This document shows positions 8,998 through 18,037 of a stretch of 64,000 nt of DNA, piece by piece (position 1 is the first letter of the stretch; every line of letters starts with the position of its first letter). Both the position numbers and the translations under genes were made by a program. This DNA is from Okeania sp. SIO2C9 (lineage in GTDB: Bacteria > Cyanobacteriota > Cyanobacteriia > Cyanobacteriales > Microcoleaceae): assembly GCF_010672455.1 (NCBI RefSeq), contig NZ_JAAHGO010000001.1, forward strand, positions 175,595 through 239,594, in the 5' to 3' direction. A model generated the notes under the pieces. It did no database searches. It was not told the DNA's origin and worked only from the letters and a program-made list of their open reading frames with translations.

Positions 8998-10014
8998 ATG
9001 AAATTTGAAGATTTTTGGTATATAGTTGCATTAAGCAAGCAACTTAGGAAAAATCAAGTATTAAGTCGAACAATATTAGGAGAATGGTTAGTAGTATTTC
9101 GTGACGAAGATGGTAAACCAGTTGTGTTGCGCGATCGCTGTATGCACAGAAATAATCGTTTATCTTGGGGTAAAGTAAATGCAGGTAAGATTCAATGTCC
9201 CTATCACGGTTGGGTGTACGATGGCACTGGTAAAGTTGTCTCTGTACCTGCAGAAGGGGATAATTTTAAACAATTAAACTGTCGTAGTGCAAAATCTTAT
9301 CAAACCAGAGAAGAAGACGACTATATTTACGTCAAACTTTCAGATAATAACGAGTTTAATCCTTTTCCCATGCCTTATTACCGTCAACCTGGTTGGGAAA
9401 CTGTACGAGTAATTAATCGCTTTCACAACAATATTACCAATTGCGCCGAAAATTTTATCGATATTCCTCACACTGTAACAGTACATCCGGGGATATTTCG
9501 CAACCCCCGGAAACAAAAATTAACGATGACTGTGGAGAGGAAAAACGGATCGGTATTTGTCGAATATCTACAAGAGACTAATAATTTAGGATGGTATGCC
9601 AAATTTCTTAATCCCAGTGGTGCAGAAATTCAACATACAGACAGTTTTCAAATGCCTAATATTACCAGTGTCGAATACAACTTGGGAAAAAATAGAAGGT
9701 TATTTATTACCAGTCAATCTATTCCCGAAACAGAGGACTCTACTTTAGTTTACACCGACGTTACCTATAACTACGGCATTTGGAATAAAATTGCTCGTCC
9801 TTTTGTATATTGGACTGCTCAATATATTATCAGTCAAGACGTGCAAATTTTGAACCTTCAGCAAGAAGTAATAAAAAAATACGGGACTAATTTTGCTAAT
9901 ACACCCGCAGATACTATTCACATTTTTGTCGAATCTATTATTGATAAAATTGCTATTGGAGAAGATCCTAGACAATTAGCAAATAAAGCAGTAAATGTAA
10001 ATTTTTGGGTTTGA
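8998..10014 (+). CDS. Rieske non-heme iron oxygenase 3 (VanA-type)
   Basis: This 338-residue protein is clearly different from the other two Rieske proteins. It starts FEDFWYIVA, has Rieske motif CMHRNN then CPYHGW, and carries the catalytic signature NCAENFIDIPHTVTVH (D-x2-H-x4-H), as in the vanillate-demethylase/PobA-like group of oxygenases. The length is typical and both ends look intact. It starts 80 bp after the ferredoxin and closes the tight part of the cluster. It is likely to hydroxylate, demethylate or desaturate an intermediate made by the neighbouring enzymes. Confidence 0.87.
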   Translation: MKFEDFWYIVALSKQLRKNQVLSRTILGEWLVVFRDEDGKPVVLRDRCMHRNNRLSWGKVNAGKIQCPYHGWVYDGTGKVVSVPAEGDNFKQLNCRSAKSYQTREEDDYIYVKLSDNNEFNPFPMPYYRQPGWETVRVINRFHNNITNCAENFIDIPHTVTVHPGIFRNPRKQKLTMTVERKNGSVFVEYLQETNNLGWYAKFLNPSGAEIQHTDSFQMPNITSVEYNLGKNRRLFITSQSIPETEDSTLVYTDVTYNYGIWNKIARPFVYWTAQYIISQDVQILNLQQEVIKKYGTNFANTPADTIHIFVESIIDKIAIGEDPRQLANKAVNVNFWV

Positions 10015-10171
10015 AGAAGAAGTCAGGAGTCAGGAGTCATATCAAATTCGGTTGAATACTTATCATATATTTGGGGGTGGGAAGTGTGGGGAGGGTGGGG
10101 AGTGTGGGGAAAAGGGGAGGTCGAGAGATTGAAGACTCCGAAAGTGTGGATAGAATTATAAACATAAATTT

Positions 10172-10310
10172 TTACCGAAAAATAAAGGTTTAAAGCCTCT
10201 CCTTTAAAGGAGAAACAAGAAAAACTTTTCCTTTGATTCAATCCTATCCGTTTTCAAGAAGAGGTAATTATTAATTATTAATTATTAATTATTAATTATT
10301 AATTATTGAA
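10172..10310. repeat. TTACCGAA..TTGAA family repeat
   Basis: It starts TTACCGAAAAATAAAGG, has a CTCTCCTTTAAAGGAGA hairpin and AAGAAGAGGTAATTA, and ends in a TTAATTA heptamer run with TTGAA. The same order of landmarks is found near 13975, 17554, 24739, 38986, 42289, 53778 and 54821. Confidence 0.75.
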
Positions 10311-10405
10311 GACTACCTCCTCTATAATTTCCATTTCTCCTGTCTCCTGTCTCCTGTTTCCTGTCTCCTACCACTCATACTTTATTCAGCAAACCCTATC
10401 TAAAA

Positions 10406-11122
10406 ATGATTGTTTTTATTACTTTTTGGGTTTTGACGATTTTAACTTTAACTCGTCAAGATGTATGGAAAACAAATTGGCAAGATTGGTTGCTAGATAT
10501 GACTGGATTATTATTTCAGGGTTTGGTCATACCAGTACTACAAATTACAGTAGTTTACCAAGGCTATAAATTTCTTCTCCCTCACTGGGAAAATAGTATA
10601 AATATTACTTCAGTCCCAGCTTTTATTCTCAGTTTTGTGTTAATAGATTATCTCTATTATTGGAACCATCGTCTATTACACAGTTCTTGGTTTTGGCATC
10701 TGCATAAAGTGCATCATACTGTCACTCAGAGAAATGTTTTTGGAACTTCTAGAAATACTCTATGGACGAGTTTTTTCATTATCTATCTTTGGGTACATTC
10801 CTTATTTATTTATCTACTAATAGATCCGAGTTGGTACATTTTAGGAGTTAGTCTTACTTCTGCTTTAGATTTATGGAGGCATAGCGAAATTGAACCGAAA
10901 TCTAACAATTTTCTCGCTCGCTTTTTATCTCCTTGGTTGATACTTCCTCAAGACCATGCTTGGCATCATAGTAATAATCCCCAAATAGGTAATTATGGTG
11001 CTAACTTAAAAATTTGGGACGTAATTCACAGGACTAATTTTACTAGCGATAAACCTCCTCAAAATCTGGGAATTACAACTCAACTTACTCTTAAACAAAA
11101 ATTATTTTTTCCTTTTAAATAG
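10406..11122 (+). CDS. Fatty acid hydroxylase / sterol desaturase family protein
   Basis: This 238-residue membrane diiron enzyme has the family's histidine boxes: HRLLH, HKVHH, WRHS and HAWHH, with three to four membrane spans around them (QGLVIPVLQITVV, VPAFILSFVLIDYL, FFIIYLWVHSLFIYLL). The closing GANLKIWDVIHRT resembles the family's conserved C-terminal IWD motif. It would hydroxylate or desaturate a lipid-like substrate, which fits a lipid-derived product of the cluster. A 391-bp gap with repeats separates it from Rieske gene 3, on the same strand. Confidence 0.85.
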   Translation: MIVFITFWVLTILTLTRQDVWKTNWQDWLLDMTGLLFQGLVIPVLQITVVYQGYKFLLPHWENSINITSVPAFILSFVLIDYLYYWNHRLLHSSWFWHLHKVHHTVTQRNVFGTSRNTLWTSFFIIYLWVHSLFIYLLIDPSWYILGVSLTSALDLWRHSEIEPKSNNFLARFLSPWLILPQDHAWHHSNNPQIGNYGANLKIWDVIHRTNFTSDKPPQNLGITTQLTLKQKLFFPFK

Positions 11123-11253
11123 CTATCAGCTTTTAGCATTCAGCATTCAGCATTCAGCATTCAGCTTTTTGACCTTGGGTTAAATCCCCAGCTTCTATAA
11201 GCCGGATAGTTTAATATCAAGTCTCATTAATTAGCCATAATAAATTAACTATC

Positions 11254-11373
11254 GGGTGCATCTCAATTTTGAATAGAGCCAAAAATTTATCGCTTTTAGG
11301 CAACAGGCAACAGCTCATCTGGCAACAGGGAATATATAGGAAAAAAGTATTTTTACAAATATGAGATGCACCC
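11254..11373. repeat. TIR element, GGGTGCATCTCA family, copy 1
   Basis: The ends GGGTGCATCTCA and TGAGATGCACCC are exact 12-bp inverted repeats around 96 bp with GGCAACAGGCAACAG heptamers. A second copy in the other orientation is at 57646. On its left it abuts a fragment (ATATCAAGTCTCATTAATTAG at ~11211) that also forms the left end of the element at 59272, so it probably landed in that older repeat. Confidence 0.85.
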
Positions 11374-11608
11374 TAGCTATCTTTAGTCATCTTTTAGATG
11401 ACTTCTGCTTTGAGCCAAGAAATTTATTTCTTGGCGGATGACATAGCTCGCCAAGGATTTCAATCCTTGGCTAATAGTTTAAGTCATCTTAAGATGACTC
11501 TTGAGGAGTGGTTAATCAGTGTTTGATATAAGAGGGATATCCCCTCTTAAACATAAAAAAATACTAATGCTGAGTGCTGAGTGATATTTCATTATTAATT
11601 ATTGAAAC

Positions 11609-12223
11609 ATGACTTTATTAAGTATCCTACTATCTTGGTTTCCCAGTATAATAATCTCCCTCGCAATCGGTTCCTTTATCTCGATTTGTTTCCATCCTAA
11701 TTTTTTGAATATATCTTGTCTAATTTTTATTCTTTACGGAATACCTCTAATTATCTATCGAATTCATAATCTTTTTTATCCCCTCGAAGCTGGAGTAACT
11801 TATTTATTAGACAAAAAATATTCACCTTGGTGGGGCAGTCATCAAATTCAAACAATATATATTGCCTTTCCATTTTTAGAAACATTATTACGTCTCATCC
11901 CCGGATTATTTTCAATTTGGTTACGACTTTGGGGCGCAAAAATTGGTAAAAATATTTATTGGACTCCGAAGTTAGAAATAGCCGATCGAGGATTAATTGA
12001 AATCGGCGATAATGTAATTTTTGGCTACGGAATAAGACTCTATTCTCACGTTATTAAACCTAAAAATAATAACCTAATGTTGTATGTCAAAAAAATTAAA
12101 ATAGGCAACAATGTCTTTATCGGAGCTGGTTGCCGTTTCGGCCCCGGTGTCAATATAAAAGATGAAACATTTATCCCCGTAACTACAGATTTATATCCCA
12201 ATAAAAATGCGAATATTAATTAA
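11609..12223 (+). CDS. Membrane-anchored left-handed beta-helix (hexapeptide) acyltransferase-like protein
   Basis: This protein has 204 residues. The N-terminal ~55 residues hold two hydrophobic helices (LLSILLSWFPSIIISLAIG; ISCLIFILYGIPLII). From about residue 110, hexapeptide-like turns appear (KIGKNIYWTPK, LIEIGDNVIFGYG, KIKIGNNVFIGAG, GPGVNIKD), typical of trimeric acyl/acetyltransferases. The catalytic histidine could be in RLYSHVI. The gene overlaps the GH3 gene by 17 bp, so the two are coupled, suggesting acyl transfer and acyl conjugation in one pathway branch. Acyltransferase activity is inferred from the fold. Confidence 0.7.
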   Translation: MTLLSILLSWFPSIIISLAIGSFISICFHPNFLNISCLIFILYGIPLIIYRIHNLFYPLEAGVTYLLDKKYSPWWGSHQIQTIYIAFPFLETLLRLIPGLFSIWLRLWGAKIGKNIYWTPKLEIADRGLIEIGDNVIFGYGIRLYSHVIKPKNNNLMLYVKKIKIGNNVFIGAGCRFGPGVNIKDETFIPVTTDLYPNKNANIN

Positions 12224-13691
12224 CTTATTAGCTAAAATATTAACCCCTACTGCCAACAAATTTGAGCAAAGTTTGTTAAATTCAGAAACAACACAAAAAG
12301 CAGTTCAAAAAGAAATATTCGATCGCTTTATAAATAGTGAATATGGCAAATATATCGGCATAAAATCTTTAGAAGACTGGCAAAATATCCCGGTTGTCAA
12401 CTACGAAGATATAAAACAATGGATCGAACCTGGTAAAAATAAATTATTAACCCCAGAAACAATCATATTTTACGAAAAAACATCGGGAAGTAGAAGTCAA
12501 GCCAAATTAATCCCTTATACAAAATCTTTACGAAAATCTTTTAATCAAATGTTTTGTATTTGGGCACAAGATTTGATTAAAAATGGTCCCAAATTTACTA
12601 CGGGAAAAATCTATTTCTGTATCTCCCCTCAATTAGAAGAAAATCAAGAAAATTTAGGATTAGAAGACGATTCAGAATATTTAGATTCTTGGTTGAGATT
12701 GTTTTTGAGTCCTTTTATAATCTTCTTGCCAAAAAGATTCAAAACAGTAGAACAATTTAAAGAAAAGCTCTGCCTTAAACTCCTAGAAACAGAAAAATTA
12801 GAAATAATATCAATTTGGAGTCCGAGTTTCTTAAAAATACATCTCGAATATATTCAAACCCATCAAAAAAGATTAGCAGAAAAATTAAAACATCGTATTT
12901 CAGAGAAACGTTATAAATTGTTACTGCGATCGCCAATTCCTTGGACAAAACTCTGGCCACAACTTAAACTAATATCCTGCTGGGATAATGCTTCCTCGAA
13001 GGAACAAGCAGATTATTTACGAGGATTATTTCCAGGAGTAATGGTACAAGGCAAAGGACTGCTAGCTACAGAAGTACCGATGACTGTACCCTTAATTAAA
13101 GCTTCTGGATGCGTACCATTATTAGATGAAGTATTTTTTGAGTTTGAAGGTAGGGATAAAAATATCTATCCACTGCATCAACTAGAGAAAGATAAAATAT
13201 ATTCCGTCATTATTTCCCAAAAAGGGGGATTATACAGATATCGGAGTGGCGATCGCGTATTAGTTACAAAATTTTACTTGAATACTCCTTGTCTAGAATT
13301 TATAGGTAGAGAAGAAAATACTAGCGATTTAGTGGGAGAGAAATTACATGAAGATTTTGTTGCAGAAGTAATTAGAAAGTTATCAATTACAAAAAGTTTT
13401 TTTAAGAGTCTAATTCCCATAAATAGTTCTCAACCCCATTATGTCTTAGTAGTCGATAGCCTTGACGAACCCCGATCGGAAATTGCTAAAAATTTAGACC
13501 AACTTTTAATGCAATCGTACCATTATCGTCAAGCTAGATTATATGGCCAATTATCACCAGCAAAAGTTGTAGTTTCTCCTGATATGCTAGAAAAAATTTT
13601 ACAACAAAAAATAGCCTGTGGAAAAAAATGGGGAGATATCAAACACGAAATTTTAATGACTACGGCCTATCTTTCAATAATGGATAATTGA
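12207..13691 (+). CDS. GH3-family acyl-amido synthetase (acyl-adenylating)
   Basis: This 494-residue member of the ANL-related GH3 family would adenylate a carboxylic acid and pass it to an amine or amino acid; plant members conjugate jasmonate or auxin. Visible motifs are the nucleotide-binding loop YEKTSGSRSQAKLIPYT (about residues 91-107), the middle motif GLLATEVPMTVPL, and YRYRSGDRVLV with the downstream LEFIGREENTSDLVGEKL, which corresponds to the family's YR..GD..V and F..R motifs. The length is normal for bacterial GH3 proteins. It overlaps the upstream acyltransferase-like gene and is the last gene of the cluster, which suggests that the pathway ends with a carboxylate being conjugated. 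Confidence 0.9.
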   Translation: MRILINLLAKILTPTANKFEQSLLNSETTQKAVQKEIFDRFINSEYGKYIGIKSLEDWQNIPVVNYEDIKQWIEPGKNKLLTPETIIFYEKTSGSRSQAKLIPYTKSLRKSFNQMFCIWAQDLIKNGPKFTTGKIYFCISPQLEENQENLGLEDDSEYLDSWLRLFLSPFIIFLPKRFKTVEQFKEKLCLKLLETEKLEIISIWSPSFLKIHLEYIQTHQKRLAEKLKHRISEKRYKLLLRSPIPWTKLWPQLKLISCWDNASSKEQADYLRGLFPGVMVQGKGLLATEVPMTVPLIKASGCVPLLDEVFFEFEGRDKNIYPLHQLEKDKIYSVIISQKGGLYRYRSGDRVLVTKFYLNTPCLEFIGREENTSDLVGEKLHEDFVAEVIRKLSITKSFFKSLIPINSSQPHYVLVVDSLDEPRSEIAKNLDQLLMQSYHYRQARLYGQLSPAKVVVSPDMLEKILQQKIACGKKWGDIKHEILMTTAYLSIMDN

Positions 13692-13694
13692 TAA

Positions 13695-13944
<250 letters not shown>

Positions 13945-13974
13945 TTACCTCTTCCTTTTAGGGAGAGGATTGAA

Positions 13975-14095
13975 TAAAAGAAAAATTTTTTCTCTCTTGG
14001 TCGATTGGATATGGCGCAGGTTTCCTCGCCATCACCCGACCGCTTGTTTCTCCTTTAAAGGAGAGGCTTTAAACCTTAATTCTTTGGTAATGTGT
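13975..14095. repeat. Fragment of the TTACCGAA family repeat (reverse)
   Basis: The stretch contains CTCTTGGTCGATTGGATATGGCGCAGG and CTCCTTTAAAGGAGAGGC, the internal landmarks of the copies at 17554, 42289 and 50800. The ends are not clear. Confidence 0.55.
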
Positions 14096-14175
14096 TCCTC
14101 GAGTATTTTCCTGCTTCATAAAACTGATATAAAACGTCACATAGCGTGACATTTTAATGTTTACTTCCTGCTTTC

Positions 14176-14337
14176 CTACGGAATGCTACGCAAACCACCG
14201 GAACTGTCGGCAGCAGGACCTCCACAGGCATTAACGGTCAAGCCGACCGCATCTGTTAAATTAATTGAGGCATTCAAGTCTCGGTCTAGAGTTTTTTGTT
14301 GATTATTTAATTTGAGTTTGGTTCTAATGGATTTCAT
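14176..14337 (-). pseudogene. TnpB (IS200/IS605 family) with a large internal deletion
   Basis: A 53-residue frame begins MKSIRTKLKLNNQQKT, the usual TnpB N-terminus, and passes without a break into LDRDLNASINL and GLTVNACG, the C-terminal end of TnpB with its RuvC-type D and the DxxxN segment. About 350 residues between them are gone, yet the reading frame is kept to TAG 14176-14178. The tail includes the GAATGCTACGCAAAC mini-repeat. A clear ATG is present, so a short peptide could still be made; no nuclease function is possible. Confidence 0.85.
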
Positions 14338-14460
14338 AGAGATTGAGGGCATACCATTTAAATAGGATGCTTAGATACGTATTATATCGTTATTCGTTGA
14401 TTAAGTCAATGCTCTTCTATCCTGGTCATATAGATCAACAGTCTGAAATTCTTATCTGTG

Positions 14461-14571
14461 CTAGTGCAGGATGGCGGAAATAACTGACCAGTTAAAAAAT
14501 CCTAAAACAATTACAAATTAATACTTTTAACTTTTGACTTTTGACTTTTAACTTCCGCGTAGTGGCACTAG
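14461..14571. repeat. TIR element, CTAGTGC..GCGGAA family, copy 1
   Basis: The left end CTAGTGCAGGATGGCGGAAATAA and the right end TTAACTTCCGCGTAGTGGCACTAG are imperfect inverted repeats. The interior holds a TTTTGAC/TTTTAAC heptamer run. A longer copy of the same family is at 55034. Confidence 0.75.
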
Positions 14572-14584
14572 CCTGCTCGTTCGA

Positions 14585-17038
14585 TCAAAGTAGAGAACTA
14601 TCAACCTTATCTGATTCTAAAGTAGTTTGAAAGCCCGTAGCAGGAGTCCATTGAATTGCACCATCACGACCAGTCCAAAATAGAAGAATATCATTTTCCT
14701 GGCAAAGTTCAACCATATCTGGATGGACAGAATCAGACGAAGCGATCGCTACTTTTGGCCGAATAATATTTAACAACTCTGGATTTAGTTTATTCCCAGA
14801 CCACCAAAGCACCTGAGTCTGCGGAAAACTTCTTGCCGATAGTAACCGACTCTGTTCGGGCAATTTCACATCTCCCAATAATAACCATTTTTGGCCATGA
14901 ATCAGAAATTCCACGATTGGGGTCTCAGAATTAATTAACTTCATCTGTATCGAACCCAATTCAACAGTTTGATTATTTACTAAAGTATAGTAATCAGCCC
15001 GACTAGCTCCCACAGCATCTAGCACAGGTTGGTTGTTAGTTTGATAATTCTTTTCATCATCAGCTTCCACATCATAAAATATCTTCACTCTCAAGGTATT
15101 CAAAATATCTGACCAACCACGACTCAAACCTTTTTGAGAATGAAGGGCAATAGACCAATTAATTCTATTAATACCTTGCTGGCGTAAAAATGGTAATACC
15201 ATAAACCTGGCCGTATTTTCACCTCCAGAATTAATCAAAGTTACTTTCCGTCCATCTTGAATCACAAACACTGGTTCCTCAGATGAATCAAGAATCGTAG
15301 CTTGAAACACAGAAGCTCGAGTATACCAAAGAGGAATAATAATGATGGCGATCGCCAAAATCACACCCCACTGCCAAGACTTTAGAGAAAACTTTTTCTT
15401 TTTTCTCTGATTCGCTTCTGGCGGTCTATTCCTCCACAACCATATACCACAAATCAACCCATAAAGCACAACCAATTGATAAATTGATATAGCACCCACC
15501 GCCACTTGATTTCCTGGCAACACGCTAAAAAAATTTACCACCTCTATTAAAACTCTGACTGGAAAATACAATATTCCAGCAATAAGACTACCTACATAAG
15601 GAGAAATCAAAGCCACGATGGCGCTGATAAAACCCCCCAGTGTAATCACCGCAACCAAAGGTGCAGTAATAACATTCACAAAAATAGTATAGGGAGATAC
15701 AACATGAAAAACATACAGTAATAGAGGTAAAGTCCAAATAGAAGCAGCGATCGGAATAGCAACTAGAGATGCAATACCAGAGGGCAACCAATCCAAATAT
15801 TTCATTAATGGTGGTGCTGTTACCAACAATCCGAAAGTTGCCAAGAAACTCAACTGAAATCCTAAATCCCAAATCCATAAGGGATTAATTAATAGTAGAA
15901 AAGTTGCAGCCACAACTAGAGAAGCTAATGGTTGAACTTGACGTTGGGAAACGATGCCAACCAAAGCAGCTAACCCCATAAATGCTGCTCGTAATACTGA
16001 AGGCGAAATACCTGCTAAACCAACGTAAATAATTAAAGTTAGGATGCCAAAGCTAAATCTTGCTCCGGGAGGCAATCTTTTAGTCAAAGTCAGCACCACA
16101 CCTAAAATTAACGAAATATGAAAACCTGATGCTGCTAATACATGAGCCAACCCTACTTTGACAAACTTGTCTCGTAATTGATAAGATAAATCTACAGCTC
16201 TACGTCCTAATACCATTGCACTCACAAGGGGACCCTCTGGTACTCCCAATGAACTCACATGAGAGCGAATAATTCGTTGGCGTATCCGACTTAATCCCCA
16301 AGTATTAGTCTTTTCTTGGTTAGTGATGGTGAGTTTATAACCTGTAATGCCAGCAAAAGCACCTTTTCTACCCAAGTAGGCACGAAAATCAAAACCTCCG
16401 GGATTAGTTGCTGGTGATGGTTTGTATAAAGAACCAGTAATTGCTACCGCTTCACCAGGATAGACACCTGTTGCATGTAATAGGGGAACTGTGACATAAA
16501 GTTTGCCTGTAACGTCTTGGTGTACATTGGCCGAACCATCAGTACCTACTATTTCACTAACTTGAGTGACATTTAGCCAAAGTTGTGCTTTTTCTGAGCG
16601 AGTCTTGCGGGAGAGAGAAAGCACTTTTCCACGAACAGTAACTACTTGTTGTTGGGAGTCACCATCAACGGGAATAATTTTACTGACATCATCTATTGAT
16701 GGTTGGGGTACTCGGACTGAAAAATAAATACTAGCAAGAAAAGCGATCGCTCCAGCGGTGATCCACAACCAATTGGAATTTAGCAGAGATTTTCTCGTTC
16801 TGTTTGGGAGTAAATCTGGAAACTGCCCATTTCTGAGTAAGTCTTCAGTATTAATTTTTTGCTGAGAAGTTGCTATGATTTTAGTAGACCTTCGTAAGTT
16901 TTGTCGATATCCTTGTTGTACGATAATTGCTAAGACTAACCCCACAGTTAGCATACCATATATACCCCAAGGAACAATGGTAGATACTAGCCCTAATATG
17001 TAAGCTAGACTGATGACGATCGCTACAGCTTGATTCAT
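14585..17038 (-). CDS. comEC: ComEC/Rec2-type DNA uptake channel
   Basis: This 817-residue polytopic inner-membrane protein would carry single-stranded DNA into the cell in natural transformation. The order is an N-terminal DUF4131-like region with a soluble OB-like part (about 70-250), a Competence domain with many membrane helices (about 260-545, including GLAHVLAASGFHISLI), and a C-terminal domain in the metallo-beta-lactamase position (about 565-817). The last domain lacks the expected HxHxDH metal motif; IALHSQKGLSRG stands in its place, so it is probably not an active nuclease. It is alone, facing away from the GH3 cluster. The ATG at 17038 is the natural start. Confidence 0.93.
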   Translation of the reverse strand: MNQAVAIVISLAYILGLVSTIVPWGIYGMLTVGLVLAIIVQQGYRQNLRRSTKIIATSQQKINTEDLLRNGQFPDLLPNRTRKSLLNSNWLWITAGAIAFLASIYFSVRVPQPSIDDVSKIIPVDGDSQQQVVTVRGKVLSLSRKTRSEKAQLWLNVTQVSEIVGTDGSANVHQDVTGKLYVTVPLLHATGVYPGEAVAITGSLYKPSPATNPGGFDFRAYLGRKGAFAGITGYKLTITNQEKTNTWGLSRIRQRIIRSHVSSLGVPEGPLVSAMVLGRRAVDLSYQLRDKFVKVGLAHVLAASGFHISLILGVVLTLTKRLPPGARFSFGILTLIIYVGLAGISPSVLRAAFMGLAALVGIVSQRQVQPLASLVVAATFLLLINPLWIWDLGFQLSFLATFGLLVTAPPLMKYLDWLPSGIASLVAIPIAASIWTLPLLLYVFHVVSPYTIFVNVITAPLVAVITLGGFISAIVALISPYVGSLIAGILYFPVRVLIEVVNFFSVLPGNQVAVGAISIYQLVVLYGLICGIWLWRNRPPEANQRKKKKFSLKSWQWGVILAIAIIIIPLWYTRASVFQATILDSSEEPVFVIQDGRKVTLINSGGENTARFMVLPFLRQQGINRINWSIALHSQKGLSRGWSDILNTLRVKIFYDVEADDEKNYQTNNQPVLDAVGASRADYYTLVNNQTVELGSIQMKLINSETPIVEFLIHGQKWLLLGDVKLPEQSRLLSARSFPQTQVLWWSGNKLNPELLNIIRPKVAIASSDSVHPDMVELCQENDILLFWTGRDGAIQWTPATGFQTTLESDKVDSSLL

Positions 17039-17143
17039 ATTTCATTGAAGAAGGTAGAAGGCAGAAGGTATAAGGCAGAAGGGAATATTGCTTATGGATA
17101 GTCAACTAAGGCCACTTCGTGTCTACAAACCCCACACAATTTT

Positions 17144-17259
17144 GGCGTTGCTGAATACTGGGATGATTTTGGCGCTCCACGGAGACACGGAGACAGGGAG
17201 ACACGGGGATTATGGTTTGTGCTCTGGTGACAAAATCATCCCGCAATTATGCAATGCCC
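17144..17259. mobile_element. 116-bp MITE with AATTTT target duplication
   Basis: The ends GGCGTTGCTGAATACTGGGA and TCCCGCAATTATGCAATGCCC are imperfect inverted repeats with an inner exact TGGGATGATTTTG-type arm. AATTTT flanks both sides (17138-17143 and 17260-17265). The surrounding repeat also exists without it at about 8921-8985, where ACCAATTTTAAAC is uninterrupted, giving the empty site. The interior carries GGAGACACGGAGACA repeats. Confidence 0.8.
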
Positions 17260-17367
17260 AATTTTAAGCACCTCCGTTGACGGTGGGGTATTAAACCCGC
17301 AAAAGAAAAGATCAAACTATTAAACCTAAATTTGAATTTGGCAAAATCTCAAATCCTTTTCAATTAA

Positions 17368-17464
17368 TAGACATCTCTAGAAAAGAGGGATTAGGCAGTA
17401 GAGAGAAAGAATTAATAATTTCTTTGTGAGAATTAATTTTATTTTTGATTTTTGGAGATGTCTA
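17368..17464. repeat. TIR element, TAGACATCTC family, copy 1
   Basis: A compact 97-bp element runs from TAGACATCTC to GGAGATGTCTA. It shares its ends with 21588-21745, 27603-27724 and 63043-63174. It is AT-rich inside, with AATTAATAATTTC and AGAATTAATTTTA. Confidence 0.8.
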
Positions 17465-17553
17465 ATAGTTAAGCGTTTCATCTCGAAATCACCATCCAAT
17501 AAAAATTATAGCCATACATTAGCAATGCTTTAGAAAGATTAGTTCTCTAGGAC

Positions 17554-17928
17554 TTACCGAATAATTAACTAATTAATAATTAAATAATTCGCGCCTTGAA
17601 GCCTCCCCTTGGATAGGGGAAAAAAGCGGTCGTTTGCGGAGCAGTCCGTTAGGATGGGATGGCGAGGAAACCTGCGCCATATCCAATCGACCAAGACAGC
17701 GGTCGTTTGCTTTTGCTTCGCAAAACTGGCGTAACGCAACGCTGACGCGAAACGCGACAGCGGAACGGAGTTCTCTCTTCGCAGCTTCCCCGTTGGGTGG
17801 GATGGCGCAGGAAACCTGCGCCATATCCAATCGACCAAGAAAAGAAATAATATTTCCTTATATTCAATCAAGAGCGGTTAAAACCCGAGGTAATTATCAA
17901 TTATCCATTATCAATTATCCATTAATGA
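17554..17928. repeat. TTACCGAA family repeat, long copy
   Basis: It starts TTACCGAATAATTAAC and includes AATTCGCGCCTTGAAGCCTCCCC, a duplicated GGCG..AGGAAACCTGCGCCATATCC segment (about 17660 and 17800) and ends in ATTATCC heptamers. Open frames up to 124 codons cross it but consist only of repeat sequence. The internal duplication explains its greater length. Confidence 0.75.
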
Positions 17929-18037
17929 AGCACTTCAAGGTATTTCCGTCATTGCGACCGATAGGGTTTGCGGAGCATTCCGGAACGGAAGGCAATCTCC
18001 AGTCCTAGTTTTTCGTACCTCATGCGTAAGTCCTAAT

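Noticed and set aside
2508-13691. Saxitoxin-type cluster because of multiple Rieske proteins
   Set aside because: No SxtA-like PKS, amidinotransferase or carbamoyltransferase is seen, and GH3 and the membrane hydroxylase are not part of that set.
17569-18008. Several overlapping frames of 70-124 codons
   Set aside because: All run through a long TTACCGAA-family repeat and are not conserved protein.
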